Shown here: positions 44,173 through 53,288 of the stretch, in pieces | How positions within the stretch are numbered: position 1 is the first letter of the stretch | Layout of the letters: every line of letters begins with the position of its first letter | Source: Paraburkholderia adhaesiva | GTDB lineage: Bacteria; Pseudomonadota; Gammaproteobacteria; Burkholderiales; Burkholderiaceae | Reading direction: 5' to 3' | Length of the DNA: 64,000 nucleotides | Assembly (NCBI RefSeq): GCF_021390575.1 | Contig: NZ_JAJEJQ010000004.1 | Coordinates: forward strand, 310,001 to 374,000 | Notes under the pieces: generated by a model | Seen by the model: only the letters and a program-made list of their open reading frames with translations | Database searches by the model: none | What the model was told of the DNA's origin: nothing | Program-made: the position numbers and the translations under genes

Positions 44173-46130
44173 AATACCCCCATGCTGTCCGGCGGCTGAG
44201 GCTGGCCTCAGCCGCCCTTGCGCTGATGCTGCTCAGCGGTTGCGCGACGCTGCGCGAATTCGGCCCGTCGGTCGAGGTCCAGACGATGGACGCTGGCGAG
44301 TACATCACCCTCAAGCGCGGCGACATTCTGACCCGCGGAAGCCTCAGCGACGCCACCGCCCAGACCCTGCGTGTTGCGGGACTGGACGAAGGCGCCTGCG
44401 AGAAGGCGTCATCGCTGCCGTGCGTCGAAGGCCTGTCCGCCCTGACGCGCCTGGCCGAGGATCGCCGCCTCTCGGCTGTTTCGGAACTGTGGATGCTCAG
44501 GGCCTCCGAGGCGAAGACCACTGACGAACGCATGGTCGCGTGGCTGGAGGCAACGCGGTTCGCCTATGCGTATCTGTTCTTCAGCAGCCGGCGGCCGGGC
44601 GACCGTGCCTTCGAAGATCGCCAGACCCAGGTGCGGGACTGGTACAACTACGCGGCACAGCAGGCTTCGGTGACCTTGTTCGACCGCAGCCGTCAGGAAG
44701 GCTCCCAACCCGTCGAAGACCACGTCACCCGGGTCGCGGGCGGCTGGACGTTGCACATCGACAGCCGTGGCGTCCGCCTGCCGGCTGGGGCCTCGATGCC
44801 TGCGGAATTGCTGCCGGCGGCGTCGTTGTCGTTTCGCGGACTCAGGAGCCTGTACCGGCACGATGGCCTCGGCGCCGAACTGGTGGCCGTGATGGAGGAT
44901 GCGCCCTTGACCGCCGCTCCGACGCCGAAGGGGCGGCCGGTGACGGGGGAGCGGCCGCCCGTACCGTGGAGCGAGATGCCGACACCGTCGATGACGGTGC
45001 TGCTGCGCCCTGCGGGCGCTTCGCTTGAGGCGGTGCTCGCCACGAAGGAAATGACCCTGTCCGCGCACGACCCTTATCTTGAGGATGCGGTCGACTGGCA
45101 AGGGCAACGCGTCCCCTTGGCCGCTAACTACACCGCTGGTTATGGGTTGTGGCTGGCGCGCTCCGGCTTCAGCCGGCAGTCGCTGCGCAGCCTGTTCGGC
45201 CACGAGGGAGGCATCGACCGGCCGCACATCTATCTGATGCAGCCCTACGATCCCAATCGGCGCATCATCGTCATGCTGCATGGACTGGCCAGCAGCCCGG
45301 AAGCCTGGGTCAATCTCGCCAACGAGATCATGGGCGACGAGGAACTGCGCAAGCAGTACCAGATCTGGCAGGTCTACTATCCGACCAATGTCCCCATCGT
45401 GATCAATCACGCGATGATCCGCCGCGCCCTGGATCAGACGCTGGCGCATTTCGATCCCTCGCGGCAGGCGCCGGCCTCCAAGGGGCTGGTGCTGGTCGGG
45501 CATAGCATGGGCGGCGTGATCTCGCGGCTCATGGTGTCCTCGGCCGACCAGCAACTGGTGCAGTGGGCGCAAAAGGACTCCGACGTTTCCGAGCAACAGC
45601 TCGACCGCGCCAATGCGCTGCTGCGCTTCGCCCCGTTCCCGGAGGTCGAGCGGGTCATTTTCGTCGCGGCGCCGCACCGTGGTACCGTGGTGGCCGGCCA
45701 GCGGCTCGCGCGCTGGATGTCCGGTTTCATCCGGCTTCCGCGGACAGTCGTTGAAGGCATCGTGCAGAACGTGCTTCCGGGAGCTACGGCCGCCGACCAC
45801 CAGCGGCTTGAACTGATGCCCAACAGTGTCCATAACCTCGATCAGAACGATTCGTTCATCCGCGCCGCTGCCGACCTGCCGATCTCGGCCGACGTGCACT
45901 ACCACTCCATCATCGCCCAGGCCGACCCCCGGGTGACGCTGGAGGACTCCGACGATGGGCTGGTTCCGTACCGTAGTGCCCATCTGCCGGCAGCAGTGTC
46001 GGAGAAGGTGATCGTATCGGGCCACAGCGTGCAGCAGAATGCTGCCGCGATTATGGAAATCCAGCGCATCCTGCAAGAAGACGCACGGTGGCCTGAAGCT
46101 GCCGCCTCGCTTGATCCCGAAGCACTGTGA
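44169..46130 (+). CDS. Alpha/beta-hydrolase (lipase-like) lipoprotein
   Basis: 653 residues. Lipobox LLSGC (Cys25) predicts an outer-membrane lipoprotein. The N-terminal 340 residues are unassigned; the C-terminal half is an alpha/beta hydrolase with oxyanion HG (VMLHGLASSPEAW), nucleophile Ser446 in GHSMGG, a candidate Asp (EDSDDGLV) and His (SGHSVQQN). Coupled to the Lnb-like gene. Together they suggest envelope acyl chemistry, but substrates are unknown. Confidence 0.85.
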   Translation: MKYPHAVRRLRLASAALALMLLSGCATLREFGPSVEVQTMDAGEYITLKRGDILTRGSLSDATAQTLRVAGLDEGACEKASSLPCVEGLSALTRLAEDRRLSAVSELWMLRASEAKTTDERMVAWLEATRFAYAYLFFSSRRPGDRAFEDRQTQVRDWYNYAAQQASVTLFDRSRQEGSQPVEDHVTRVAGGWTLHIDSRGVRLPAGASMPAELLPAASLSFRGLRSLYRHDGLGAELVAVMEDAPLTAAPTPKGRPVTGERPPVPWSEMPTPSMTVLLRPAGASLEAVLATKEMTLSAHDPYLEDAVDWQGQRVPLAANYTAGYGLWLARSGFSRQSLRSLFGHEGGIDRPHIYLMQPYDPNRRIIVMLHGLASSPEAWVNLANEIMGDEELRKQYQIWQVYYPTNVPIVINHAMIRRALDQTLAHFDPSRQAPASKGLVLVGHSMGGVISRLMVSSADQQLVQWAQKDSDVSEQQLDRANALLRFAPFPEVERVIFVAAPHRGTVVAGQRLARWMSGFIRLPRTVVEGIVQNVLPGATAADHQRLELMPNSVHNLDQNDSFIRAAADLPISADVHYHSIIAQADPRVTLEDSDDGLVPYRSAHLPAAVSEKVIVSGHSVQQNAAAIMEIQRILQEDARWPEAAASLDPEAL

Positions 46131-46472
46131 TTGCGGCCGTGGGTTCAGCATTGCAGGGAGGAAGTTGACTTCCCCGGCTTTCACTGGCGCCGTTCGACCA
46201 GCACATGGTTCTCTTGCTCGGAACCCTTGCCTGTCTCAGTGACTGCTGACTGATTCGCCACCGTGCAGAGTCAGGTACTCGCCATGCAGGTCGGGATGAT
46301 GCACGAGCAAAACGATTTGTTGCAGCACATTGCGGGGCGTGTTGGCGATATGGCGACGACCAAGCCGCTACCTTCGCAGGGGCATTCGGCGCGGTCGTCT
46401 TTGGAAACATGCTTACCCGCTAACAAACTGGAAAAGGGGGCAAAAAATTCTCCAACATGAAACCTTTCGCTC
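46131..46472. other. Intergenic region after the lipase gene
   Basis: Contains a 65-codon frame from a GTG (VQSQVLAMQVGMMHEQNDLL) without a good ribosome-binding site; it could be a relic. No terminator or RNA feature recognised. Confidence 0.35.
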
Positions 46473-46997
46473 ATGATCAGGCTACTACAGATTCTTGTAA
46501 TGTCAGTTGCGTCCGGCACTGCTTACGCGCAAGTTCATGCTCCGTCAATACTTGGCACGAGCCGAGATGAAACGACGAGCTTTCTCCGCGATCGAGGATA
46601 CGAGGTGCGTCCTTACGGTGACGACGACGCCTCTAGCTACAAGGCGATCTTTTACGATCGCTCGAAGGACTACATGGACGGCAGCTTCACGTTGTGCAAG
46701 GGGAGGATCGTTTCCGCGTCGGTGGGCCTCGATCCCGACACTGAGTACCCGCGACAGATGGCTTCGTTGATTGCCGAATACGGCCAACCAACCGTCAAAG
46801 TCCGGACGGCGCACCTGAAGGGGGGTGATACCACGTACATTGACTTTCGATGGGTAGCAGGTACCGATAAGATAGTGCTCTCGGACCTTCCTCCGTCGCC
46901 CTTTTGGGCAACCTCCTCGCCGCACCGGACAGTGCTGCTGAGTCTGGAAGACAAGGCGCAGACGTGTTTCGCTTTGCCTCTTGGGAGTGGTGACTGA
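46473..46997 (+). CDS. Hypothetical exported protein
   Basis: 174 residues with a signal peptide (MIRLLQILVMSVASGTAYAQ). The mature part starts VHAPSILGTSRDETTSFLRD and holds two Cys (TLCKGR, QTCFALP). It resembles small periplasmic proteins with an alpha-beta domain; family not recognised. Confidence 0.6.
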   Translation: MIRLLQILVMSVASGTAYAQVHAPSILGTSRDETTSFLRDRGYEVRPYGDDDASSYKAIFYDRSKDYMDGSFTLCKGRIVSASVGLDPDTEYPRQMASLIAEYGQPTVKVRTAHLKGGDTTYIDFRWVAGTDKIVLSDLPPSPFWATSSPHRTVLLSLEDKAQTCFALPLGSGD

Positions 46998-47014
46998 ATC
47001 ATCGGAAAAACCGG

Positions 47015-47299
47015 ATGACGCATCTAGCGGGGATTTTGAACGTCGTCGGACTTGGTGCAAATATGGTTGGTGTCGTCGTGCTGTTCTTTTTTGGGTTCCC
47101 GCAGCCGACCCACGACGAAGGTGTTGGCCTCGGTCTTCAAGATGCAACGCGCCTGGCAAACGGTATGACGGTAGCCGAGCACAACGCGTCAATTCGACGT
47201 CGGCGCGTATTTTACAAAATCTGTTCGACCGTAGGCTTGGGGCTGCTTTTTGTCGGCTTCCTGTTGCAGTTGCCGGCGGCTATCTGGGCTATAGCGTAG
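47015..47299 (+). CDS. Small membrane protein
   Basis: 94 residues, two hydrophobic segments (ILNVVGLGANMVGVVVLFFF and GLGLLFVGFLLQLPAAIWAI) around a charged loop. It ends GCGTAGGAAA, the array junction, and is followed by a 38-residue gene. Confidence 0.55.
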   Translation: MTHLAGILNVVGLGANMVGVVVLFFFGFPQPTHDEGVGLGLQDATRLANGMTVAEHNASIRRRRVFYKICSTVGLGLLFVGFLLQLPAAIWAIA

Positions 47300-47321
47300 G
47301 AAAACGAAGGCGAGGGGGGCG

Positions 47322-47438
47322 ATGTTGAAGAAAGTAATGGATCGAATCAGCGCGTTCGGGATCGGCCGCACTCCGGTCGGTTCGATCTTCCTTCTCGCCG
47401 TTTTCGGTGTGGTGGTGCTGGGCGTGCTAGTCGCTTAA
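47322..47438 (+). CDS. 38-residue single-helix membrane peptide
   Basis: MLKKVMDRISAFGIGRTPVG followed by one transmembrane helix (SIFLLAVFGVVVLGVLVA). The ATG has GAGGGGGG upstream. It fits the small-gene array (same strand, short spacing on both sides); unproven. Confidence 0.45.
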   Translation: MLKKVMDRISAFGIGRTPVGSIFLLAVFGVVVLGVLVA

Positions 47439-47447
47439 TGGTACGTA

Positions 47448-47792
47448 ATGGACTTCGTTCCACGTTGGGTCGACAAGATCGCGTTCTTGTACGTGGCGCT
47501 GTTCGCATACGGCTACCACATTGAAAAGACGCAGATGAAATGGATGGATCGACGCGAACATTTGTCTTTCAGAATCGAGTTGAAATGCTCTGACCTCGAC
47601 CTGATTCCCGGTAGCTCCGTCGATTTCGGGATTATTGGAAAGCTAGGCGAGAGAAGCGTGCGCTATGCCGAACTTTCGACCGGCCAATTGGAAAAGGCGA
47701 CTAGCTGGAGGAAGGTTTTGGACGAAACGAAGCGCCCGTATAAGTACGTCACGAGCCTAGGCACATTGACTGCCAATGACCCCGAGTGGTAG
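47448..47792 (+). CDS. Hypothetical protein
   Basis: 114 residues (MDFVPRWVDKIAFLYVALFA, then HLSFRIELKCSDLDLIPGSS). One hydrophobic stretch at the start, then a soluble part. Ten bases after the 38-residue gene. No family recognised. Confidence 0.5.
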   Translation: MDFVPRWVDKIAFLYVALFAYGYHIEKTQMKWMDRREHLSFRIELKCSDLDLIPGSSVDFGIIGKLGERSVRYAELSTGQLEKATSWRKVLDETKRPYKYVTSLGTLTANDPEW

Positions 47793-47814
47793 ATGCAGTG
47801 AAAAGGAATAGGCG

Positions 47815-48210
47815 ATGAACGATGTCGACTTCAACCAACTGCGCCCTGATGGCGAGTACCTTCGCAATCTTGGAGCCGACGTCTGGTTGATGGACGACCA
47901 CCATTGGGCGCTCTCTGTGTGGACGCGCTTCGGTTTCGAACGCGACATGACAGGGCTTTCGCTGGTGCATGCCGATCACCACTGGGATGGGGTCGACGAC
48001 TTCCAAGAGACCGACGAGGAGCGCGACCGGCTGCTAGCGGCGAATCCGGCGGAAATTGAGGCGATGGTTCGCAACGAAGAGCGCGAGGATGTCGCGCTCC
48101 TGCTGGCCGGCGTATTCAACCTCGGTACGGACGATCTAACCGCCGCCCGGATCAGCCTGGCCAATCCAGACATGCGGGTGCTCCGACCGAGCAACATCAC
48201 GGGCATTTAG
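47815..48210 (+). CDS. UPF0489-like protein
   Basis: 131 residues. The start has VWLMDDHHWALSVW and LVHADHHWDGVDDF, the paired Asp/His motifs of UPF0489 proteins (family of unknown function, possibly metal-dependent). Typical members are longer, so this may be a short or truncated form. Ribosome-binding site AAAAGGAA precedes the ATG. Confidence 0.55.
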   Translation: MNDVDFNQLRPDGEYLRNLGADVWLMDDHHWALSVWTRFGFERDMTGLSLVHADHHWDGVDDFQETDEERDRLLAANPAEIEAMVRNEEREDVALLLAGVFNLGTDDLTAARISLANPDMRVLRPSNITGI

Positions 48211-48288
48211 CGGCCAACGCGATTTGAGACTCCACCTGGCTGATGCCTGTGAGAGTCTCGGTGTCCGGATCCGATGCCGGGTTCAACC

Positions 48289-48741
48289 CTAAAACGTCAT
48301 GTGATAGACGGACACGCGGCCAGATGGGGCGTCCGTCCGATTAAATCCGTTCCAATGGCGCGATTGCAGAGCTGCTTGAAACGATTCGCGAATCGCTGAT
48401 TGAACCACTACCAGTGAAAGGCCCTGAGTCCCTGCGGGTTTTTGATTGAGTTTCATGATGTCCAGCCCGATCGAGTCGAGAAACCGATTGGTGTCTCCTT
48501 CCCGGAAGATGCCATAGGCCTTGATCTCAACCCACGTCGTCACACCATTGACCATGACAACGAGGTCGCAGCGTTCTGCGCGGCCCGGGTATGCGACCTC
48601 ACGCTCAGGCGACTCATTCCTCGTTGTCGTCAGGTAACTCCATAGTTCACACTGCAACCACCCTTCCCAACCTCCCTTGCTCAGGCAAAGGGATGCAGCG
48701 GCTTCGCTATCGACTACCGCGATCACATCATTGATGTCCAT
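48289..48741 (-). CDS. PD-(D/E)XK nuclease-like protein
   Basis: 150 residues. AERCDLVVMVNGVTTWVEIK gives the Asp...Glu-x-Lys core of PD-(D/E)XK nucleases, with an upstream Glu (GWLQCELWSYLTTT). It follows the 347-residue gene by about 60 bases on the same strand, so they are probably expressed together, opposite to the rest of the array. Possible roles: defence, DNA repair or an inactive binding fold. Confidence 0.6.
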   Translation of the reverse strand: MDINDVIAVVDSEAAASLCLSKGGWEGWLQCELWSYLTTTRNESPEREVAYPGRAERCDLVVMVNGVTTWVEIKAYGIFREGDTNRFLDSIGLDIMKLNQKPAGTQGLSLVVVQSAIRESFQAALQSRHWNGFNRTDAPSGRVSVYHMTF

Positions 48742-48802
48742 TTCACGACCTCATTTAAGTCACTAATTCGATTATCTAAGGAAAACTCACAAGCGCGCAG
48801 AT

Positions 48803-49846
48803 CTATCGGTCGGCGGAGAGTTTCTTCCAGACCCGGACCATTTCGTCGATGTACCCTTCAACGACGGCTAGCCCTGCGGGATTCGTGCGAATTGCGGGCG
48901 TGGCCGTGTCCAGGTTGCCTTTGAACGTCAGATATTTCCCGGCCTGGCCTTTGTGATCGGCCTCGGCCCACACGACGATCTGCGGGACATCCTGGGACAG
49001 GATCCGGGACACGAAGGTACTCCAGAAAATCTTGCGCTTGTCGTTGTCGGGGTTGGTGGTTAGCTGCACCCGCCTGATGGAAGTGGTGGGGTTGGAGCCT
49101 GATTTGTATTCAATAACGCCAGCAGCGGTCAAATATTTGTAGACGTCGTCATCCGCCTTGATCCCCAACGCCCCAAGTGCGGCAGGAACGCCGGCGGCGT
49201 CGACCGGTTCTTTATACAGGTCTTTGTTCTTCTCCTTGTCGTCGACGAACGCGCCGCTCGAGAGTGCTTGCGTGACCAGATAGATCAGTTCATCCAGGGT
49301 GATCTGTGTGTGATCGATGACCGACTTGCACAGAACGTACGCGACCGCGGTGTCGTGCTGTTCGAGAATCTTGGCCTGATCGAAGTGGTACTTCCAGCAG
49401 ACCACATCAACCCGGACAAAAGCGTTATTCTCCGGGACCACAAAGTACATCTGATCCTGGGATTCGCCCACCTCAGTCGTGCCAATAAACGCGCTGAGTC
49501 CCGTCTGGATCACCTGCTTGAGTCCTTCCTGGATGGCGCCCTTGTTGTTACCATCGCCGAGCGAAAAGAACGCGTCGATGGCATGCCCTAGGTGATCCGC
49601 CACTTGCTGATTGAATTGGGTCGCGCTCGCAACGTGATATTGCTCAATGTAGCGGATGGCCCTGGTTCCCGGAACCTGGGTCTTGTTGATCAGTCCCGGA
49701 TTGGAGAACCGCTCGTCCAGATCCGTGCGAAATTTGTCGATTTTTCCTTTGGCCAACGCGAGCAGCATTTCGAGGCGCTGCTTCTGCGCCTGTTCATCTT
49801 CTGCGGCGCCGTCCATATCATTAATGAGCTTGCTGAGCGATCCCAT
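48803..49846 (-). CDS. Hypothetical protein upstream of the nuclease-like gene
   Basis: 347 residues. ATG follows GAGGGAAC. An N-terminal coiled region (MGSLSKLINDMDGAAEDEQA, then QKQRLEMLLALAKGKIDKFR) leads into a mixed alpha/beta body (DQMYFVVPENNAFVRVDVVC). No signal peptide, membrane segment or known motif. Forms a two-gene minus-strand unit with the nuclease-like protein. Confidence 0.6.
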   Translation of the reverse strand: MGSLSKLINDMDGAAEDEQAQKQRLEMLLALAKGKIDKFRTDLDERFSNPGLINKTQVPGTRAIRYIEQYHVASATQFNQQVADHLGHAIDAFFSLGDGNNKGAIQEGLKQVIQTGLSAFIGTTEVGESQDQMYFVVPENNAFVRVDVVCWKYHFDQAKILEQHDTAVAYVLCKSVIDHTQITLDELIYLVTQALSSGAFVDDKEKNKDLYKEPVDAAGVPAALGALGIKADDDVYKYLTAAGVIEYKSGSNPTTSIRRVQLTTNPDNDKRKIFWSTFVSRILSQDVPQIVVWAEADHKGQAGKYLTFKGNLDTATPAIRTNPAGLAVVEGYIDEMVRVWKKLSADR

Positions 49847-50087
49847 TGTCAGTTCCCTCTAATTGGTTAGTTGCCTATTCAACTATTGACGGGCGATGTG
49901 TGGCGCATCATCATGGCAACACAGTTTTCCCTGTACCGGACACCGCGAAAATGCATTCGCTAATGACGGCCAATGCGTAGCGTAGGCAAGGGGCTGCACT
50001 GAGAATGTGGGGTAGGCCGCTTATATCTAACGTGAAATATGCTGAATGCGTCGTTTGTGTCCAAAGGAAAGAGCGGGGTGGCGCAGA

Positions 50088-50215
50088 GTGGAAGTCGACT
50101 CGTTAAACGGCGACGTCGCTAGGGCGAAGCACGTAACACATTCTGTTCTCCGGGAGCGGATCGTCGAACACGTCTTCGTCGGCGATGCAATGAGGCGTCT
50201 TTGGCAGCTCGGGGT
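50088..50215 (+). pseudogene. Gene fragment between array genes
   Basis: Reads VEVDSLNGDVARAKHVTHSV, then LRERIVEHVFVGDAMRRLWQ, which looks like a conserved internal segment of a real protein but lacks a start and soon leaves the native pattern. The remaining intergenic sequence back to the 347-residue gene holds no gene I can support. Confidence 0.4.
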
Positions 50216-50218
50216 GGG

Positions 50219-50542
50219 ATGGGCAGTCAGGACTCGGCGGGCATGGTCAGCATATTCAGGAAAGCACGTCGAGGTGAGGAGCGGTTGTGGAAGGTGTGGT
50301 GGCTGATAGGCATTCCACAAAGCGTCGTGCTTGCGCTTCTATACGTGAACGTACTGCAAAAGACCCCGCATTCGGTGGCATACTTTCCCGCGTTGGTGCT
50401 CTACATCGTTGTGTATTTCACATGGGTGCGGATGGCATGGCTGTGTGCGCCTAACGTCAAGCACGGAATATGGACGGCAGTGAGCTACGTGGTGATCGTG
50501 CTCGGCGTGCTGAATCTGGCTAAAACACTTTTGCTGGTCTGA
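50219..50542 (+). CDS. Small membrane protein
   Basis: 107 residues from MGSQDSAGMVSIFRKARRGE, or 99 from the second ATG (MVSIFRK). Three hydrophobic segments (WWLIGIPQSVVLALLYVNVL, SVAYFPALVLYIVVYFTWV, WTAVSYVVIVLGVLNLAKTL). Precedes a conserved small gene by about 27 bases. Confidence 0.55.
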   Translation: MGSQDSAGMVSIFRKARRGEERLWKVWWLIGIPQSVVLALLYVNVLQKTPHSVAYFPALVLYIVVYFTWVRMAWLCAPNVKHGIWTAVSYVVIVLGVLNLAKTLLLV

Positions 50543-50568
50543 CTCGGCAAGAAACGTAGGAATCCACA

Positions 50569-51009
50569 ATGAATTGCGCAGGCAAGCGCCCGTCTCAGGC
50601 GCAGCAATCCCGACACAACAAGGCACTTTATCTTCCTATGTCCCGCGCGACGGCCGATGGCCTGGTCCTGCCGGTCCGGGTTGCGCTGGAGTCGATACGG
50701 CGCGGGCACATGGACCGCGATGCCGTAGTCACACTGTCCGAGGTTGTCCTGTTGACGGGCTTTTTGACGGCAGAGGGGCACGGCGCGCTCCAGCCGGGTT
50801 TGCTGGACGATTCCGAAAGGCGTCTGCTGGCCGCGCTCAACGCGCCAGAAGGCGCACGCGAAGCTGCGCTGGACATGATTGAGGCGTTGACGCTAATCGT
50901 CAACGAGTACGACCGTCTGATGCGCGAGTGCCGCCTTCTCGCGATTGTCCAGGCGAACGAGCACTTCGAGCGGCTGAGTCGGTCGGCCGTTGCCGCCAGA
51001 CTCGCGTAG
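50569..51009 (+). CDS. Conserved hypothetical helical protein
   Basis: 146 residues (MNCAGKRPSQAQQSRHNKAL, then YLPMSRATADGLVLPVRVAL). All-helical; no signal peptide. ATG is preceded by the GTAGGAA junction. Similar proteins occur in several Burkholderiaceae islands in my experience of the family; function unknown. Confidence 0.55.
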   Translation: MNCAGKRPSQAQQSRHNKALYLPMSRATADGLVLPVRVALESIRRGHMDRDAVVTLSEVVLLTGFLTAEGHGALQPGLLDDSERRLLAALNAPEGAREAALDMIEALTLIVNEYDRLMRECRLLAIVQANEHFERLSRSAVAARLA

Positions 51010-51059
51010 ATGAACCGACTCACCGGCCGCTCAATGCGGCCTTTATTGCAGGTATGCAG

Positions 51060-51290
51060 ATGGTTTCGAATAAACAGGTTCCAGCGAACTACGACTATAT
51101 GGGCAAGGGTCGGGGCGAGCCACAGCGCAAGGCACTAGCTGACGCGGGCGGTGCGCGCGTCGAGGCGTATCTTGACGCTGACGAACTGGCGTAGCTCGAT
51201 ACGCTGATTACGGCGGGCGTCGCAGGCTCGCGACGGGCGGCATTGAAGTATCTGGTGCAGCAACTACCGGAGACGGGTAAAAAATCTTGA
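51060..51290 (+). pseudogene. Small gene with an in-frame TAG
   Basis: Encodes MVSNKQVPANYDYMGKGRGE, then AYLDADELA-stop-LDTLITAGVAGSRRAALKYL. The TAG at 51192-51194 sits between two halves in one frame; the second half reads like a ribbon-helix-helix or small helical domain. 76 codons if read through. A single nonsense lesion. Confidence 0.6.
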
Positions 51291-51431
51291 TACCGTAACC
51301 GGCTACGGCAGAATTTGATTCATGGTCGGCGCACGTGTGCCGATAGTTCAAGGGTATCCACGCCGTTTCCCGTGAGGAAGGACGGCGTGTGTCTCAAGGT
51401 TGCAGCCTGGCGTCAGGCCGCGAGGCTATGC

Positions 51432-52595
51432 TCAGAAGCGATGACGCAGCCCGACTGCAGCGCCAGCCTGATTGGCTGTTGTCGACGGGGACAGAATACC
51501 CGCGATCGATGTTGTGTTGCTGATCGCGGAGCCCTGATCGTTGTTGTACATGTCGCCCGATGCGTGCTGATAAACCCCGGCGAGGTACACATCGGTGCGC
51601 TTGGTGAGCGAGTAGTCCAGCGCCAGCGTGACCGAATGCCATTTCGGATCGCTCGACGTCGTGCCGGAGCCCGACGTCTTGCCGAAGGTGTATGTATAGG
51701 CACCCAGCACGGCAAGTGCAGGCGTGAGGTTATAGATGCCGTTCAGCTCGACATTGTCGAAGCGGGCGTCCAGTGGAAGCGCCACGCCTGCGAAATGTGT
51801 TTGCTGGAGTTTCGTGTGCGTCCAGAGCACGCCGACCGTCGCCGGGCCAAACGCATACTTTGCGCCTACACCGAAGACGCGATGCACACCTGCGGGCAGT
51901 GCGTCATCCGCCGCGGCACCAGCGGAATTCAGTGAAGCGGGATCATTGTTTAACTGGTCATAGGCCGCGGCAACCTTGAGCGGACCGTTCGAATAACCTG
52001 CGCCGACACTCCACGCGCGTCCGTTGGCGAACTGGCCGGGGTCATTGCTGAACCCATAGAGGCCACCAAAATGGAAGCCCGAGTAGTTCGCGCTCTCAAA
52101 CTTGACAGCATTGGCGATGGAGCGCTGGGTGCCCAGATTGTCATTGTTCAGTGGATGCCCCGCCACGTTGACTCCCGCTCCGCTTCCAGAGAGGGAAAGC
52201 GGAGAGAGGTAATCGACCACTGAATCGAACTGACGGCCAAGGGTTAATGTGCCGTAGGTGTCGCTCTGAAGCCCGACGTACGCCAGCCGGTTGAATAGCG
52301 ACTGGTTCCTGGCGAATCCGCCATTGTTGATGTTGAAAGCCGACTGCAGCCTGAAGATTGCCTTTGTGCCGCCCCCCAGATCTTCTGCGCCGCGCAGTCC
52401 GAAATAGGTATTCGAGAGTGCACTGCCGCTCTGTTGCCACAGACTGTGGCCACCCGCATTGTTCAGGTACAGGATACCGGCGTCGATTGAACCGTAGAGG
52501 GTGACGCTGCTCTGTGCGTGCGCGGTTGCGCTGAATACGCCCAGTACGCCAATGGCAGCCAGGGCTTTCTTGAAAATGATCTTCACGTTCTTCAT
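51432..52595 (-). CDS. Gram-negative trimeric porin
   Basis: 387 residues. The start ATG (MKNVKIIFKKALAAIGVLGV) follows AAAGGA. The signal peptide ends at TAHAQS; the mature start SSVTLYGSIDAGILYLNNAG is diagnostic for beta-proteobacterial porins. Further family marks: SNTYFGLRGAEDLGGGTKAI, GRQFDSVVDYL (loop 3) and the C-terminal aromatic VGLRHRF that directs Bam insertion. Forms a 16-strand outer-membrane channel. An open frame extends far upstream but is not translated from a credible start. Confidence 0.95.
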   Translation of the reverse strand: MKNVKIIFKKALAAIGVLGVFSATAHAQSSVTLYGSIDAGILYLNNAGGHSLWQQSGSALSNTYFGLRGAEDLGGGTKAIFRLQSAFNINNGGFARNQSLFNRLAYVGLQSDTYGTLTLGRQFDSVVDYLSPLSLSGSGAGVNVAGHPLNNDNLGTQRSIANAVKFESANYSGFHFGGLYGFSNDPGQFANGRAWSVGAGYSNGPLKVAAAYDQLNNDPASLNSAGAAADDALPAGVHRVFGVGAKYAFGPATVGVLWTHTKLQQTHFAGVALPLDARFDNVELNGIYNLTPALAVLGAYTYTFGKTSGSGTTSSDPKWHSVTLALDYSLTKRTDVYLAGVYQHASGDMYNNDQGSAISNTTSIAGILSPSTTANQAGAAVGLRHRF

Positions 52596-52848
52596 TCCTT
52601 TCCCCGGCCTGCATCGGCCAACTATCCGCCGATTGAAATATGGGAAATACTTCTTTTGCCGGGGCAGGGCGACTATAGCCATATCGCTGTATCGGGCCGT
52701 TGCGTGCGGACAACGAATGGAATTCAATGCGTTAATTCTTTGGGACCCTGCGCGAAAACAGCTTTCGGATTGGTCGCGATTGACTTTGTTGACCCTGGAC
52801 TGTTGGTCGCGGCGTCTGCTCTGCGCGAATATCCCATTCCCTTTTGCC

Positions 52849-53265
52849 ATGTTGCTGATTCCGTTCCGGATTGCCCGCCGTAGCCGGGGAGTGCCAGCCC
52901 TCGCCCGTGTGCCGCTAGCCGCGGGCGTGTTGAACGGCACGGTCCAGGCCGCCCAAGTACTGCAGAGATGCGACTATTTCGGATTCCTGCCGGGTGACGC
53001 GCCGCAGTGGATTTTTGCCGACGATCAGGGAAATGCGCTTGTCACGCCCAATTCGCTGGTCGACCTCGGCTGTCGCGGCGAGGAGCGCGTCGTGTCGCAT
53101 CCGGTCGAGGAGGGTTCTTTCGCTTCGGTCGCGCGGCCGCAGGAACTGACGCTTCGCCTGTCGTGCGGTGGCAGGAACATGGACCACGACACCTGCCTCG
53201 CAGAACTCGGGTTCCTGCGCACGTCGCTCACGCCTTCGGTGTACCTGCTCCTCTTCACGGCATGA
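52849..53265 (+). CDS. Hypothetical, possibly phage-tail-related protein fragment
   Basis: About 138 residues; recognisable from VPALARVPLAAGV through PQWIFADDQGNALVTPNSLV, FASVARPQELTLRLSCGG and a stop after YLLLFTA. The pattern loosely resembles small phage-tail-associated proteins of Burkholderia prophages (weak inference). The start is uncertain and the first 25 residues look foreign, so it may be a relic. Confidence 0.4.
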   Translation: MLLIPFRIARRSRGVPALARVPLAAGVLNGTVQAAQVLQRCDYFGFLPGDAPQWIFADDQGNALVTPNSLVDLGCRGEERVVSHPVEEGSFASVARPQELTLRLSCGGRNMDHDTCLAELGFLRTSLTPSVYLLLFTA

Positions 53266-53288
53266 CCTCCTGGTCGGGTGTCGAAATC

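Noticed and set aside
44409..46184. Long open frame antisense to the lipase gene
   Set aside because: Mirror of a GC-rich gene; it lacks a start context and native composition, whereas the sense frame has a lipobox and a GHSMGG motif.
52501..52848. Upstream extension of the frame ending at 53265
   Set aside because: This part is antisense to the porin start and its promoter region; not native coding.
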